From Nymphaea colorata (Eukaryota; Streptophyta; Magnoliopsida; Nymphaeales; Nymphaeaceae): DNA of 64,000 nt. Where the stretch lies: positions 5,902,972-5,966,971 of the forward strand of contig NC_045146.1 of NCBI RefSeq assembly GCF_008831285.2, read 5' to 3'. Made by a program: the position numbers and the translations under genes. Shown in pieces: positions 39,341 through 50,689 of the stretch. Every line of letters starts with the position of its first letter. Within the stretch, counting starts at the first letter, position 1. Below the pieces are notes generated by a model, which worked only from the letters and a program-made list of their open reading frames with translations, was not told where the DNA came from and did no database searches.

Positions 39341-42300
39341 CGTTAACACCCCAAATTTTTTCTACACCAAAATTGAAGCAATGTCAAAATTTTACAAAAC
39401 AATATTGTAAAATGCAATTGCAAAGCCAATTTCGAATCTAAAGAACAATTTAGATTCAAATCAAGAATTTATCTCGTGACACAAATCCCAATGTAAGATT
39501 ACGAGTCCAAGCTATGACAAAATTATGATTTGACATCCAAATCTAATGACAAATATCATTTGAAATCCAAATTCAATTACAAATGTCATTTGAAATCCAT
39601 ATCCCATTGCAAAATTCAAATTTTGACTTAAATCTGAGAATTGAATCTAGTTCAGTCTAAAATGCTATGTGGGACCCACGTGTGGGCCCCACCTAGCCCG
39701 TGTGGTCAAGAGCTCCTCAGCAGTCACACACCCCCCATTTAAAAAAAATAAATATATTAAATATAAAAATCATTTTCAAGGAAAAATAAATGAAATCATA
39801 ACTAGAAATCTAGGAAAAGAGAGACATTTACCTCTCTCCCTTCCTTAACTAGGTCCTCTTTAAAGAAAGGTCAATCTTCGAAAAACAATAACTAGGTTGG
39901 TCAAACCTACTTAATTCAAGTAGGTTCGACCATAATGCACCCAAATATGGCACCAATTTCAACTAGGCTCGGTCAACATGGGCTCAACTCAGTCAAAAGG
40001 GTAGGTCTGTCCCACGATCCAATCAATGGATGAAAATAGATTTTGACCAAATCGAATTCACCTTGACTAAACTCATTCAAAATACAATTTAGCTCAATTA
40101 AGAGCATTTTTAGCTCAAATTTATCAAATTACCTCAAACAAAGTCAAACTACTTACAAATAAGTTTTGACTTTGGTCAATTGGTCAAATTTGACCAATCT
40201 AGACAATTATGTCCTTTTATGAGCAAACTAAGATTACAGAGCCTAAATTGGATTATGAAAGACACATAAACCAAAGACATATATGCATTTGGATTTGTCA
40301 AATATATAAACCAAATTTCAAATTAAAATTCAATATTTCAAACCAATGTTTGATTCAATTGAAATCCATCTTCAATCAAGGTTTGGACGAAAATACCCTT
40401 TTCGAACCAAATTTAATAGAAATTTCAAATTTTCTTCAAAATTTAATTGAATTATCATAATTAAATAACATTTAGAGCTTAGTAACTAGGTTTTAATCTA
40501 ACAAGCTCAATTTCAAACAAAAATAAATAAATAGAACAAACTAAGGCAAAACCCTGCGCAAAGGCATTTTTTTCTAAAATTTTGGTCAAATTGGTCAGGT
40601 AGGTCTGAACCAAGGTTGACCACACCTAGCCCAGCCCACCTAGATCATGTAAATGGGATAAGAGTGATTAAATAGTGTCATTAAAAACTCATTTAATCCA
40701 TTTTCCAACTCCTTAAGCTTTGATTAATCTTCCAAGGCAAATCAAAGAAGGTGGTTGAACAGTTTTTTTCCTCTATATGAACCCTCTCTTGCAACCAAGT
40801 GGGGGACAAATTTTTGAGTATTGCATCAAGTGGGGCTTAGACGAATTTTTGAGTATTGCATAGGAGCTAAGAGGGAGAAACCAAGGAGGAGAAGAAGAAT
40901 TCGTCTAAGCCCCCTTTCTCCTTTCTCCCATTTTCTTCTTCATTTTCCTCTATTCTCTCCATTGATTTTGCTAAGTTAGGGTGCTTAAGTGAACCCTTAG
41001 GATTTTCATGATGAGAAACTCTCTTTTCCATTGCAAATTCCAGCAAGCAAGAAATTCTTCTTCTAGCTTTGCTAAGCACGAATCCAAGTTTGGATTCTTG
41101 CTTAGGATTGATTGATTTAGAAAACAAGTGAAGAAGAAGATCAAACGTCAAGACCAACCGCAAGGTAGGTGATTTTAACTCATTTCTCATCTACTTTAGC
41201 TTCTTGTTGGTTAATTTTAATTTCAGCAATTCGTGGGAGGGGTTTATTTTCATTTATTTTATAGCTGAAAATGATGTCTAACTAGGGGAAACCTACAATT
41301 AAATGTACATGTCAATGCATAATGCATGCATTAGTCGGTTTTTTTTTTTAAGATGAACCCATGAATCAAATTTTGAAAAGGGCCCCAAGCCACGTTCCTT
41401 TCAAAACAACCAGCCAAAAAACCATCTTGAACTCCCTACCATGAGAGATTCCCACAGTGATAGAGTGATTTTGCTGCAATATATATGACGAAAATGCGTA
41501 TTAAGGATGTATGCATTGTCATGAATGTAATCCACCTTTGCACGGCGAAACTAAGGATGGACTAGCTTGAGCATTCATATATCTCTTTTTATTTAAATTT
41601 ATTTTGTTTCATGCTTTTTCAATTGATCAAGGTAGTAGGGAAGATTTGAAACAAGTTTCCAATCTTCCTATGTAAAAGAACCCAGCTATGAATCATCATG
41701 ATTCGTGAGTTATGTGGTCTCTTGATAAAATTTCATTTTGAAGAGTAAGGTATGTATATGTATATATTGTTTTATATATATATATATAGGTGCAATCTCT
41801 TGTTAAAAATCATTTTCCTCTCTTAAAATCGGTTTGGAACACGTTTGCAAACTGGTTTTTAAGAAAATAGGTCATTTTATTGATTTTCGTAGTACAAAGC
41901 TATGTATGTTGTGAAGAACAATAAAAAGGTCCAAGCCCTACCTAATCAGCTTTCTAAAAGTTTTTTAGAAATTTTGGACGTCATTCACCAATTTTCAGAC
42001 TTACATGTGCTTGATTGAGTCTCAAAAACGATGTAAGATCATACTTCAAAAACCCAAATCTTTGTATCCCTTAAAGAACAAGGCAAAAAGAGTTTTAATA
42101 ATCTAGGAAATGAATGGATCTTGTAGGACAAGAATCTGAAATATTGTTTGATTTTGGAGAGAAAGAAATGTTCTTAGAACTCTATGACATGAATGAAAAT
42201 ATATGGCACATGATTTTTGTCAACTTGGATCTTTAGTTCATATGGAGTAAAACTGAATTTCATCATTTTCCAAGAGTCAAACAATCTTAGAATCAATATT

Positions 42301-43614
42301 TAATTTTAATCCATTTAAATCAGAAAAAATTTGATTTTTTATGACAATTTTGAGGAAAAAGAATGATATCAACGTTTCCTCTATATTTTAAAGTTTGATT
42401 TCATCCTCATTTACCTAATTCTTAATTGTTTTGAGTTTCTCATCTATGACTCAAGCTTGTGGACTACATCTCTAATTCATGTGCTTAATAATATGATGAG
42501 CATATTTAGACAAAGTCCTACATTTTAATCAAAATCAATCTTCATGTATAGATTGTATGAAGTGTGATTGCAATGAGTGGACTTTGAGAGATTGTGAGAG
42601 AGTAAAGAATGAATGCCTCATATATTTTCTCTTTCTATTCCATGCATTCACTTTCACTTAAAATCAACAACACCACATGCACATTCTCAAGAAATTAAGT
42701 GATTCAAATTTGAGTTGAAAAAAGTCATGAAGTCATATTACAACAAGAATTTGTAAATTTCACTTAACTTCAAAAGAAAACATAAGCAATGCATTCACAA
42801 TCTTGACCAAAATATGTTTAGAAAATAACACATTTTCTAACAATTTGGAACCTATGTTCCATCAAAAGAATGAACTCTATCTAACCAAATCACACGATTT
42901 GGCAAAATAAGAATTTAAAATCAATTTTGTTTGCTAAGGAAACTTAGCTATTTTCTCAAAAGTTGATCATAAGACGATCACAATTTCAACTCATGAATCA
43001 TCTTGAGTTCATAACAGAGAACTCAATTTTAATCTTCAAAACTCTCAAGAATTGTGAATTTCAAATCAAATGGCACCAAAACAAAGGTTTTTAAATCAAC
43101 TTAAAAAACAGAGAACTCAATTTTAATTTTGTTTGCTAAGGAAACTTAGCTATTTTCTCAAAAGTTGATCATAAGACGATCACAATTTCAACTCATGAAT
43201 CATCTTGAGTTCATAACAGAGAACTCAATTTTAATCTTCAAAACTCTCAAGAATTGTGAATTTCAAATCAAATGGCACCAAAACAAAGGTTTTTAAATCA
43301 ACTTAAAAAACCTTAAATCTTCAAATTCATTTTCAAAATAAGTTCAAATCACTTATTCAAAATGAATTTTGGTTTTTAAATCCAAAACCTAAATGCACAA
43401 TCATATAGGATTTGCATCAATAACTCGTGCATAATTCAAATGATCCTTAGTCCTTGGTCCAATTACTCCTGTTAATGGCGGCAGGAACGGTTGGACCTCG
43501 TACCGATGGGCGGATGTCTTTCTCTTAAAAAATTTTCCTTAAAACCCTCAATTTTAAAAGAATTTTGCTGATTCGCATTTTGATGCCCTTTGAGAAAGGG
43601 GTGGGGTGCGAACA
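39341..43614 (+). repeat. LTR2
   Basis: It begins CGTTAACA (first base changed from T) and ends ACA before the repeated PBS-like site. Length is 4274 bp. It has a TATA-like CTCTATATGAAC at about 40,771 that LTR1 lacks, a short (TA)n at 41,774-41,788, a 202-bp tandem duplication, and a G+C-richer insertion of about 50 bp at about 43,465-43,520 absent from LTR1. Confidence 0.8.
42915..43312 (+). repeat. 202-bp tandem duplication inside LTR2
   Basis: The block starting TTGCTAAGGAAACTTAGC near 42,931 recurs at 43,133, a 202-bp shift. The copies are almost identical, ending ACAAAGGTTTTTAAATCAAC at 43,081 and 43,283. LTR1 has one copy (about 29,850), so the duplication arose after divergence. Confidence 0.85.
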
Positions 43615-44752
43615 GATGGCACACCTGGTGAGACCCATCATTGTTTGTCTAAAGACCTATTTAGATCATATACAAGTTATGTCAATTGTACAAAATTTTT
43701 CATAAACATGCATACCGGCATCATGTAGTAATCATTTAAGAGATTCCACGAACCCTCTTTTTTTCAATTTATCATACCCTTCCTCAATTTAGGGGTTGTA
43801 TGAAGCCTATGTACGCTCTCAAATTTTCAAATCTATCTCTTAGGAATGTATGCAATAGAACCATCTATTTCACATCTTCTGATGAGTTTTGAAAAACAAA
43901 TCCTTACCTATATCATATCACGATCGTTATGTTGTCCGGCTATTTCTAGGACATTAGTCCAAGATATAGCCTTACAACTGGACCACCCAATTGGACTGAG
44001 AAGTCCCCTCCCCCTGCCATTAATACCGAAACAAACAATAATCTCGGTATATCGATGGGTGAACAAGGAAAATTGAAAATCCCGAATTTAGAAAACCCTT
44101 GGAAGAGTCTATGCCAGTACCATAAATTTGGTATATAGGCATACCTTCGATTTTGGATAAATCAAAAACAATTTACCCATTTATTCTCCATAGGTTCCAA
44201 GACCAACTTTCAAAACAATGTATATAAGCAAGAGTCATAGGGATTCCATTATCAATTTTTTATTAATCACTTGTTTGATGCATAAGATGTAATGTTTTAC
44301 CTTGTCTCCAAGTCTATGTCCAAACCGAATGTCAAAACTCTCATCGAGTTTCTATTGGGTCAATTTATGTCAACATCTAAAACTTTCTCTTGTTCAGATG
44401 GACTCAGAAAGCATTTTTCTATATGACCACATCCTGTTCGAGTCATGTCAAGGTCGATCCGGACTTCGCATCATCCCAAGTGCAGTCGACCTATCAGTCG
44501 TATTTTTCATGGTACCCAACTTTTCGGGGTGTGTTCTTGGACCAGTTGAAAGATTACGGTCTCAGAGAAGCAGTCAGTCTTGCCATGCAACCTATCAATG
44601 GCAGTTTAATCTATGCAATTGTCGAAAGATGAAACACAAGGACCAACACATTTTAGTTTTCATGGGGTGAAATAACAATCACTCTTGATGAGTTTTCCAA
44701 CATTATGGATTTGCCAGAATCAAAAGGTGACCCAAGAGGACCAATTGAAGAC
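43615..44752 (+). repeat. Second copy of element leader and ORF1 start
   Basis: It aligns with 30,284-31,411 throughout, from the PBS-like site to GACCAATTGAAGAC. It includes the plant mobile domain start (44,390-44,632 frame). The homology stops at the AGAC shared with the inverted LTR. Confidence 0.85.
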
Positions 44753-45066
44753 TGAATTAGATCCAAGTCTCGGATTTAATTCAAAATTAGAATTTTGCAA
44801 TTGAATATAGATTTCAAATGACATTTGTAATTGAATTTGTATTTCAAATGACATTTGTAATTGAATTTGGATGTCAAATCCTAATTTTGTCATAGCTTGG
44901 ACTCGTAATCCTACATTGGGATTTGTGTCATGAGATAAATTCATGATTTGAATCTAAATTATTCTTTAGATTTGAAATTGGCTTTGCAATTGCATTTTAC
45001 ACAATTTTTTTCTAAAATTTTGACATTGCTTCAATTTTGGTGTGGAAAAATTTTGGGGTGTTAACA
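44749..45066 (-). repeat. Inverted LTR 5' end forming the right terminus
   Basis: It is the reverse complement of LTR1 26142-26458 with about 26 differences in 312 bp. It ends exactly at TGTTAACA, the palindromic LTR terminus. The join to the leader copy shares AGAC (44749-44752). Confidence 0.9.
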
Positions 45067-45071
45067 CCTAT
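45067..45071 (+). repeat. Right target site duplication CCTAT
   Basis: It is an exact copy of 26137-26141 immediately after the inverted LTR terminus. Confidence 0.85.
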
Positions 45072-45152
45072 TATCCTTCCATTTTTAGTCATCCCTTTGG
45101 CCAAAAAAACCATAGAATTTAGGCAACAGAGTCGTTAACTTTTTAAAAATCC

Positions 45153-45154
<2 letters not shown>

Positions 45155-45185
<31 letters not shown>
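45155..45185. repeat. (CT)n microsatellite
   Basis: This is an uninterrupted CT dinucleotide run in the right flank of the retrotransposon. The surrounding 45,072-45,900 has no recognised gene; short ORFs on the - strand at 45,544-45,802 come from a G+C-rich CAGCAG/CGGC-like patch. Confidence 0.9.
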
Positions 45186-45187
<2 letters not shown>

Positions 45188-46839
45188 AGTCTATAGTGTC
45201 TCTCTGTATAGAATTGGAAGTCTGGAACTAGAGAAGTAGCTATTAATGGCTACCTACAAGTCTGAAGTCTGAACAGTGATTGTCGGGCATGATGTTTTCA
45301 CATAGAAATCGGCCAACTAAAGTTTGAAGATCATATTCCGTAGGACCGCTTCAAAATTATCACAAAAAAACAAAAACAGAGAGAAGTGGAAGTGTGGAAC
45401 TGAGAGTGACAAACGATTAAACCAAAAAATAAAACCAAGGAAACAAAACAAGCATTGAAACTTGAAAAAAGGGGGAAAAATGAAAAACACAACACCAATC
45501 TTATTGACGTAGCCAACAAAACAAGCGTTTAATAGGAAATGCTTCAATGATAACAACAAGGGAAATGAGAATCAAGGGATTCGTTGAGCGGTGGAGGCAG
45601 CTGCAAAGAGCAACGGCGACAGCACCAGCGACAGTGACTGGCGATAGCGGCAGCAGCCACTGGACGGCAGGCAGTCAGGGATAAAAGGCTGGGGGAAATG
45701 AAAATTGAGGGAGAACGAGAGGCAGGCAGCAACCAAGCAGCGGCGTGACGGTGGCAATGATAGCGTCTGGCCAGTAGGAAAGTGGCAGCACGAAAACCTC
45801 AATCACAGTAGCAACCACCATAGGTAGGATGGATAAATAGTTCTCCTAATAGGGCAATGAAACTATAGGTACCTTTATAATGATTTCATGCTTTAATCTT
45901 TTCAATTATTTGTATGTTTTAGAGGATGAAGAAGGTTGAGAGGGACCTCTTCAATTTGCTTTTGCTTTTGCTTTTGCTAAGTTAAATGAAAAACGTCAAA
46001 ATTTTAAGCCAGACCTAAAGCCTGAGATCAATGTTGACACCAAGGAAGGGTTGTAAAAATTAAAAAAGGGTCATTAGCTCGAAGCGAGCTTGAGAACCAA
46101 TTGCTAAAGGTAGGAAGAAGGCGGAAGAAAAGATGAATGTTTGAATCCCCATGCTTGACAGAAATGGTCATGTAATAGATGAAGTTGTGTGGGTTGAATT
46201 TGAACAAAAGAGATCCAAAGATGATGTCTCGATCAAAAACTTGAACTAGGAAAAGATGGAGAATAAAGAGAATGAGCAGAATGTTATGAAAGAAATGAAA
46301 GAAGAAGAATACCATAATGAGGACGCCAAAGGTGTCCCACCCATACCATGAATTTAATTGGTTGGATGAGGAGGGGCAGGTAGGAAGAAAACCCAAAAAT
46401 TTGCTTTGTTATTGACTCATTGATCATGGATGCCGCATTGCTTAGCTTGTTGAAAAAAAGAAGGAACCATCATTTCAGTCTAATTCGGGGTTTGCAAAAG
46501 GTATAGCAATTATAGGACTAATATATTGTAAATGGAATTTGCATTGGGTGAAGGAGAGAACCTAGCTGATCAACAAGTTAATAAAAATTTGTTTATTATG
46601 GTTGATTATTTTCTTAATAGTATGATAAATCATATAATAACTATCAGCGACTTTACTATCAGACATTTAGGTGAGAAATAAGGTCTGCCTCCTTGCCTAG
46701 CATCTTGTAGATGCTTAAATAGATTTACAGTTCAATGTGGACTGGTAAAAGTGGATGAGTCAAGCTCAGCTTAGACCTAGTCAAATATGGGACTTGGGGG
46801 AGCACTGATGCAATGCAAATTGAGTACATGTTTCTTAAG

Positions 46840-48480
46840 TTGATGATGGGTGGGACAACCAAACATCAATTGTGTGATGAACACTAAAACTAGACCATTG
46901 TCAGATTATAAGGCCATAGTTTTGCAAATCTATGTTAGAGTAGAGAATAACAAGTGGACAAGGTTCAGGTTCTATAATCTTTGGATCATGTGTGAAGGTG
47001 GGGAAAATATGATTACGACTAATTAGAATAATATGTGAGTGATTGTCTAATGATTTAGAGAGTCTTAGGATATGGAATATAAACAATTTTGGTATACTAG
47101 AAGAGATTATAGCAACCATATATGGGTTGTTAAAGGTAGCACAAAGGAGAGTGGATGATGGGAATGTACAAAATGAAATAAAAGAGGACTCCATTAGATC
47201 ATAACTTAACATGTTACATATTCAAAAAGTAACTTTGAAAAATAAATCTAAAATGAGGTGACTCAAAGAAAGGGATAAGAACATTGCTTTTTTCCAAAAA
47301 GTAGTGAACAAGAAAATAATAGAATTAATGTGTTATAAATATATGGCTAGCTAATAGAATAAGACATTTTGGAGTCAATATCTATTTATTTTGAAGACTA
47401 TGAATACAGATAGAGCTAGTGAAGACATATTTTCACACATACAAGAGGGAGAAGTAGTCAAGAAGAAGAGAATAACTTGTTAATATTTCAAGTCAGTAGA
47501 TATTCATATGGTAGTCAAAAGTTTAGACAGTGAAAGCACAACTGGCCTAGATGGATTTTCAAATTTCATTTTCAAAGACATAGGAAACCATTTGTTCAAA
47601 TGTTCGTAAAATTATCTGGGAGTTTTTTAAGATATGTAAGATAGTAATGAGTATCAACCACACCAATATAATGTTGTTGCTTAAGGTAAGATGTGCAGTT
47701 AAGCTCAAACCTATAATCCTATGCAACAATATCTATATGATTATCTCCAAAGGCATGGTCAGCCACATGTAATATATTCTTGCCAAAGTTATCGGAGATA
47801 ACTAAGAGGTATTTGTCAAGACTAGATGGACCCATGATTAGTCTTGACGGCCCATCAAGTGGTACATTACCTTAACAAAAAGAAAAAAAAAATAGCAACA
47901 TGCTTGAAATGGACCTGTCTAAGGCCTATCATAGAGTGTCTTGGAACTTCCTGAAAGGTTAGCATGTTTTGGTTATTGATTCCATCCTTCTTGGGTCCAT
48001 GTGGTTATGTATTAGGTCATTATAGTGACCTATTTAGTGCTGATTAATGGAATTTAAGGGAGAAAGTTGGCTACCTCTAGGGTGTACAACAAGGGGTTCC
48101 TTTGTCCCCATATCTTTTCATTATTATGATGGAAGCCATATCGAGAGGCTGAGCTGAAAGGTGTTGTCATGAAAAGAAGATTTTTCCCTCCTACCATTCC
48201 TCAATTCTTTGCACTTTTTTTGTCATTCTTTATGTGGCTGAAGTTATATTTTGTAGCAGAGAATTTGATTATTAATCATATGCATTAACAAATTTGTAAA
48301 GGAGGTTAAAGACCTTATAGGAAGGAAACTCAACAAGAAGAAATCGTGTCTCATTTTCTTTAATGTTGTCAACAATGAAATAGAGCAAGTCACATATATT
48401 ATAGAGTGGAGAATGAGTCAGCTTTTTATAAATTTTAAGGAAAATTTGAATGAATATCTATGCAGATGCTTTGTGGTTGT
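46840..48480 (+). pseudogene. L1-type LINE, endonuclease end and reverse transcriptase, decayed
   Basis: The scrambled translation retains plant L1 ORF2 landmarks. An ..YKAIVLQIYV and RFRFYNLW block at about 46,905-46,990 matches the endonuclease C-terminus. TTGLDGFSNFIFKDIG at about 47,538-47,585 and QQGVPLSPYLFIIMMEAISR at about 48,085-48,150 are RT blocks. The YADD-like site is degraded (VAEVIFC). Stops occur throughout. Upstream material from 45,900 may be the LINE 5' part. The element continues after an interruption at about 50,690. Confidence 0.6.
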
Positions 48481-48951
48481 ACCGATATGACCCATAATTA
48501 ATATATGCTCGTCTAACTTCATCTCTCTCATTTACTGATATCTCTCATATAGGACGTCGCAACCCTGGATCACGCACGATGCTTTCTGCAGTTTCAATTT
48601 TTGAATACTTAAAAAGTGGAGAATCTGAGAAAAAAAGAAGAACATCAAGAGCTTTCAGACTAGAACAACCAGCATTTTGGTTTTCTCTCTCTTGGTTTTT
48701 TCTCCCTTGGTTTTCTCCCCCTTGGTTTCTTTCCTCTTGGTTTTCTCCCTTTTGATCAATAACTTGTTTTTTTTTTTAAATAATCTTGAATATTTTTCAT
48801 CATCTTCTCAATAAGCTAACATGAAAAACCTGAAATTTAAAATAGACAATAAGATTTAAACTTTTTAGATATATACAAACCCAAGAAACATAGCACAATG
48901 CAAGCAACGTATGTTGGCAGGAAATTGTTAAGGTCCATGTTCAGTTTGTAC

Positions 48952-49108
48952 CTCATAAATCTTCTCGATATAAGCATCTTGGCCCTTTTCAGAAGCTCTC
49001 TTAATGTTTCTTTCTACTATTTCCTTAGGGACATCAAGGTCTCTAGCTTTTTCCAAGACAGCAGCAAGAACTGAATTTGAAACTGGATTGGGCCCACCTT
49101 TGCTCGCT
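48952..49108 (-). pseudogene. Isolated exon of a TACO1/YebC-family protein (fragment)
   Basis: On the - strand the frame reads SKGGPNPVSNSVLAAVLEKA, then DLDVPKEIVERNIKRASEKG, then AYIEKIYE. This is highly characteristic of the YebC/TACO1 family, which helps mitochondrial or plastid translation. A CAG-less AG acceptor-like site lies near 49,109 and a GT donor directly after GAG at 48952, so it looks like a spliced internal exon without in-frame stops. The preceding SKIAGRKGAQD-type exon and the following YGxGGV exon were not found in the neighbouring few kb. It is either a gene fragment or one exon of a gene with very long introns. Confidence 0.6.
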
Positions 49109-50299
49109 CTAAATCTATGCATTAGGAAATTGATCCCAATTAGAGGTGCTTCAATCATCTTGATAACAATGTGACAAGTAAGACAACAAAGCAACAGCTA
49201 ATGAAAGAAAACCACAAGAAAGACACATATCGCTGAAAATTTCACAAGAAATATTTTCCTCAAGTCAATAGGTTAAACAAGAACAATATAGTTATAAAAC
49301 ATACTTGAGCTACATACAGAGCATATATTTTTGCACAAAAAATTGGATGTTTCTAATTTAATTGATGAAACAATAACTTTACTTCTATAAAGATGAAAAA
49401 CAGCTATTATAGTAAATCTGAAAAGCAAAACAAATGAATCATTAATCATATGCTTAGACTGACGCAGATACTATCTCCTTCCCAATTTTCCCATATTGCT
49501 TTGCCTTCTTTGCATCTTGTGATCATGCATTTTTCCTATGCATTTAACATAGAAAGGCATTAACAAGAAGCCAAAAAGCCTATTGAAGAACGTAAGGCCA
49601 AACTGGTCAGACATCAAGTGCTTAATTTCGATTAACTATATAAGCATTTGCATGAGGTCTACATTCAATACCATCACTAGTATCATAGCCTATGAGATAT
49701 ATCAACTTCAAGCACCTTAATTGCTCACTACCTTTCCAATAAATGAACAATCACTGAAGGCAGAGTCTTCTAAAGAGTCTACATGACTAGAAGATGAAGA
49801 TGATTCAGATGATTCTTCGTTATGCATATGACAGCAACATGATAAATGGGAAAGGACAATGATTTGACAGAGTATGTCCCTACTCCCTCCTGTTGTTGTG
49901 CCAACATAATTGAAAAAGTTCATATAAATACAATTCCCTAGAAAATATTCAAATTTTCCAAGCAAGCTTTTTGGAGAAAAAGAAGAGGAAATATCACATT
50001 ATTTATAGAATTTGGAAAAATTAATAGCAGCCTAATGACAAAGCAAATAACTCAACAAATGCCTAATGAAAGCACTATTGCGAAGGCATGGGGGAAATGA
50101 GAGCTTACAGTGAAGAGCAAGGGAGTTGGGATTCGTAACGCAAATCCTCAAACCGAGCAAGAATGTTATATGTGTGTAAAATCAGACAATATAAATTTCT
50201 ACAATTTGTAAGACTATATAAATTAACAAAAGAAGTTGAGGAAAAATGAATTCCTTGAAGTGCTAGTAAAGGGGCAGAGATTTGTGAGAGAGAAGTGAG

Positions 50300-50570
50300 A
50301 ACCAACCTGTCAGCGAGAGAGAGGGCTCCCTGCCCCCGTGCTGTGGTTGTGGGCCAGGGCAGGGAGGGAGGAGCCAGCGAGAGAGGGAGGGCGTGAGAGA
50401 GAGGGCCGTGTGCTGTAATTGTGGGCCAGGGCAGGGAAGGAGGGAGCCAGCGAGAGAGAGGGGCAAAATAGGGTAGGGCAGAGAGGGAGTGAGCGAGAGA
50501 GAAAGGGGCGAAAGACGGAAAGAGGGTCGGGCCAGAGAGGGAGGGAGCGAGCGAGAGAGTGTGTTATGTG
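50300..50570 (+). repeat. Purine-rich GAGAGA block with internal duplication
   Basis: The region is GA/GGGA-rich. A unit beginning GTGCTGTGGTTGTGGGCCAG at about 50,338 recurs as GTGCTGTAATTGTGGGCCAG at about 50,409, each followed by GGGAAGGAGG-like and AGCCAGCGAGAGAG sequence. On the - strand it is CT-rich like a plant leader. ORFs here are low-complexity. Confidence 0.6.
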
Positions 50571-50655
50571 TGAAAGTGGGTCGTGCCAAACTAAAAAAAT
50601 TTGATTTTTTTAATATAATTTTTTTTTTCTGCGCTGACCCGTGCCATGGCCCAGG

Positions 50656-50672
50656 CAACCCCCCCCCCCCCC
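50656..50672 (+). repeat. Poly-C tract
   Basis: A run of about 14 or more C lies at the junction between the purine-rich block and the resumed LINE sequence. Confidence 0.8.
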
Positions 50673-50689
50673 GCCAAACCCCTGAACCT

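Larger units (their letters stand above)
26142..45066 (+). mobile_element. Composite Ty3/gypsy (Tat/Ogre-type) retrotransposon with inverted right end
   Basis: This is an 18.9-kb insertion: LTR1 26142-30283, internal region 30284-39340, LTR2 39341-43614, a second copy of the leader and ORF1 start 43615-44752, and an inverted LTR 5' end 44749-45066. Internal order is plant-mobile-domain ORF, gag, protease, RT, RNase H, second RNase H, integrase. That order and the very long LTRs place it in the Tat/Ogre branch. Every ORF carries stops or frameshifts, so it is non-autonomous now. Both ends are exact LTR 5' termini and are flanked by CCTAT. The three LTR 5' ends differ pairwise by roughly 7-9 percent over 312 bp by eye, indicating an old insertion. 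Confidence 0.85.

Noticed and set aside
26142-45066. Endogenous pararetrovirus instead of a retrotransposon
   Set aside because: Long direct LTRs, a PPT, an integrase with HHCC zinc region, two RNase H domains and a 5-bp target duplication are gypsy features; no movement or coat protein was seen.
39341-45066. Two independent nested insertions explaining LTR2 and the inverted LTR
   Set aside because: No second target duplication was found at the LTR2 or inverted-LTR inner boundaries, the junction has microhomology rather than an LTR end, and the outer CCTAT pair spans the whole composite.
49717-49965. 82-aa Ser-rich ORF as the upstream exon of the TACO1-like gene
   Set aside because: It lacks the conserved N-terminal YebC block expected before the GGPNP segment and shows no clear splice link.
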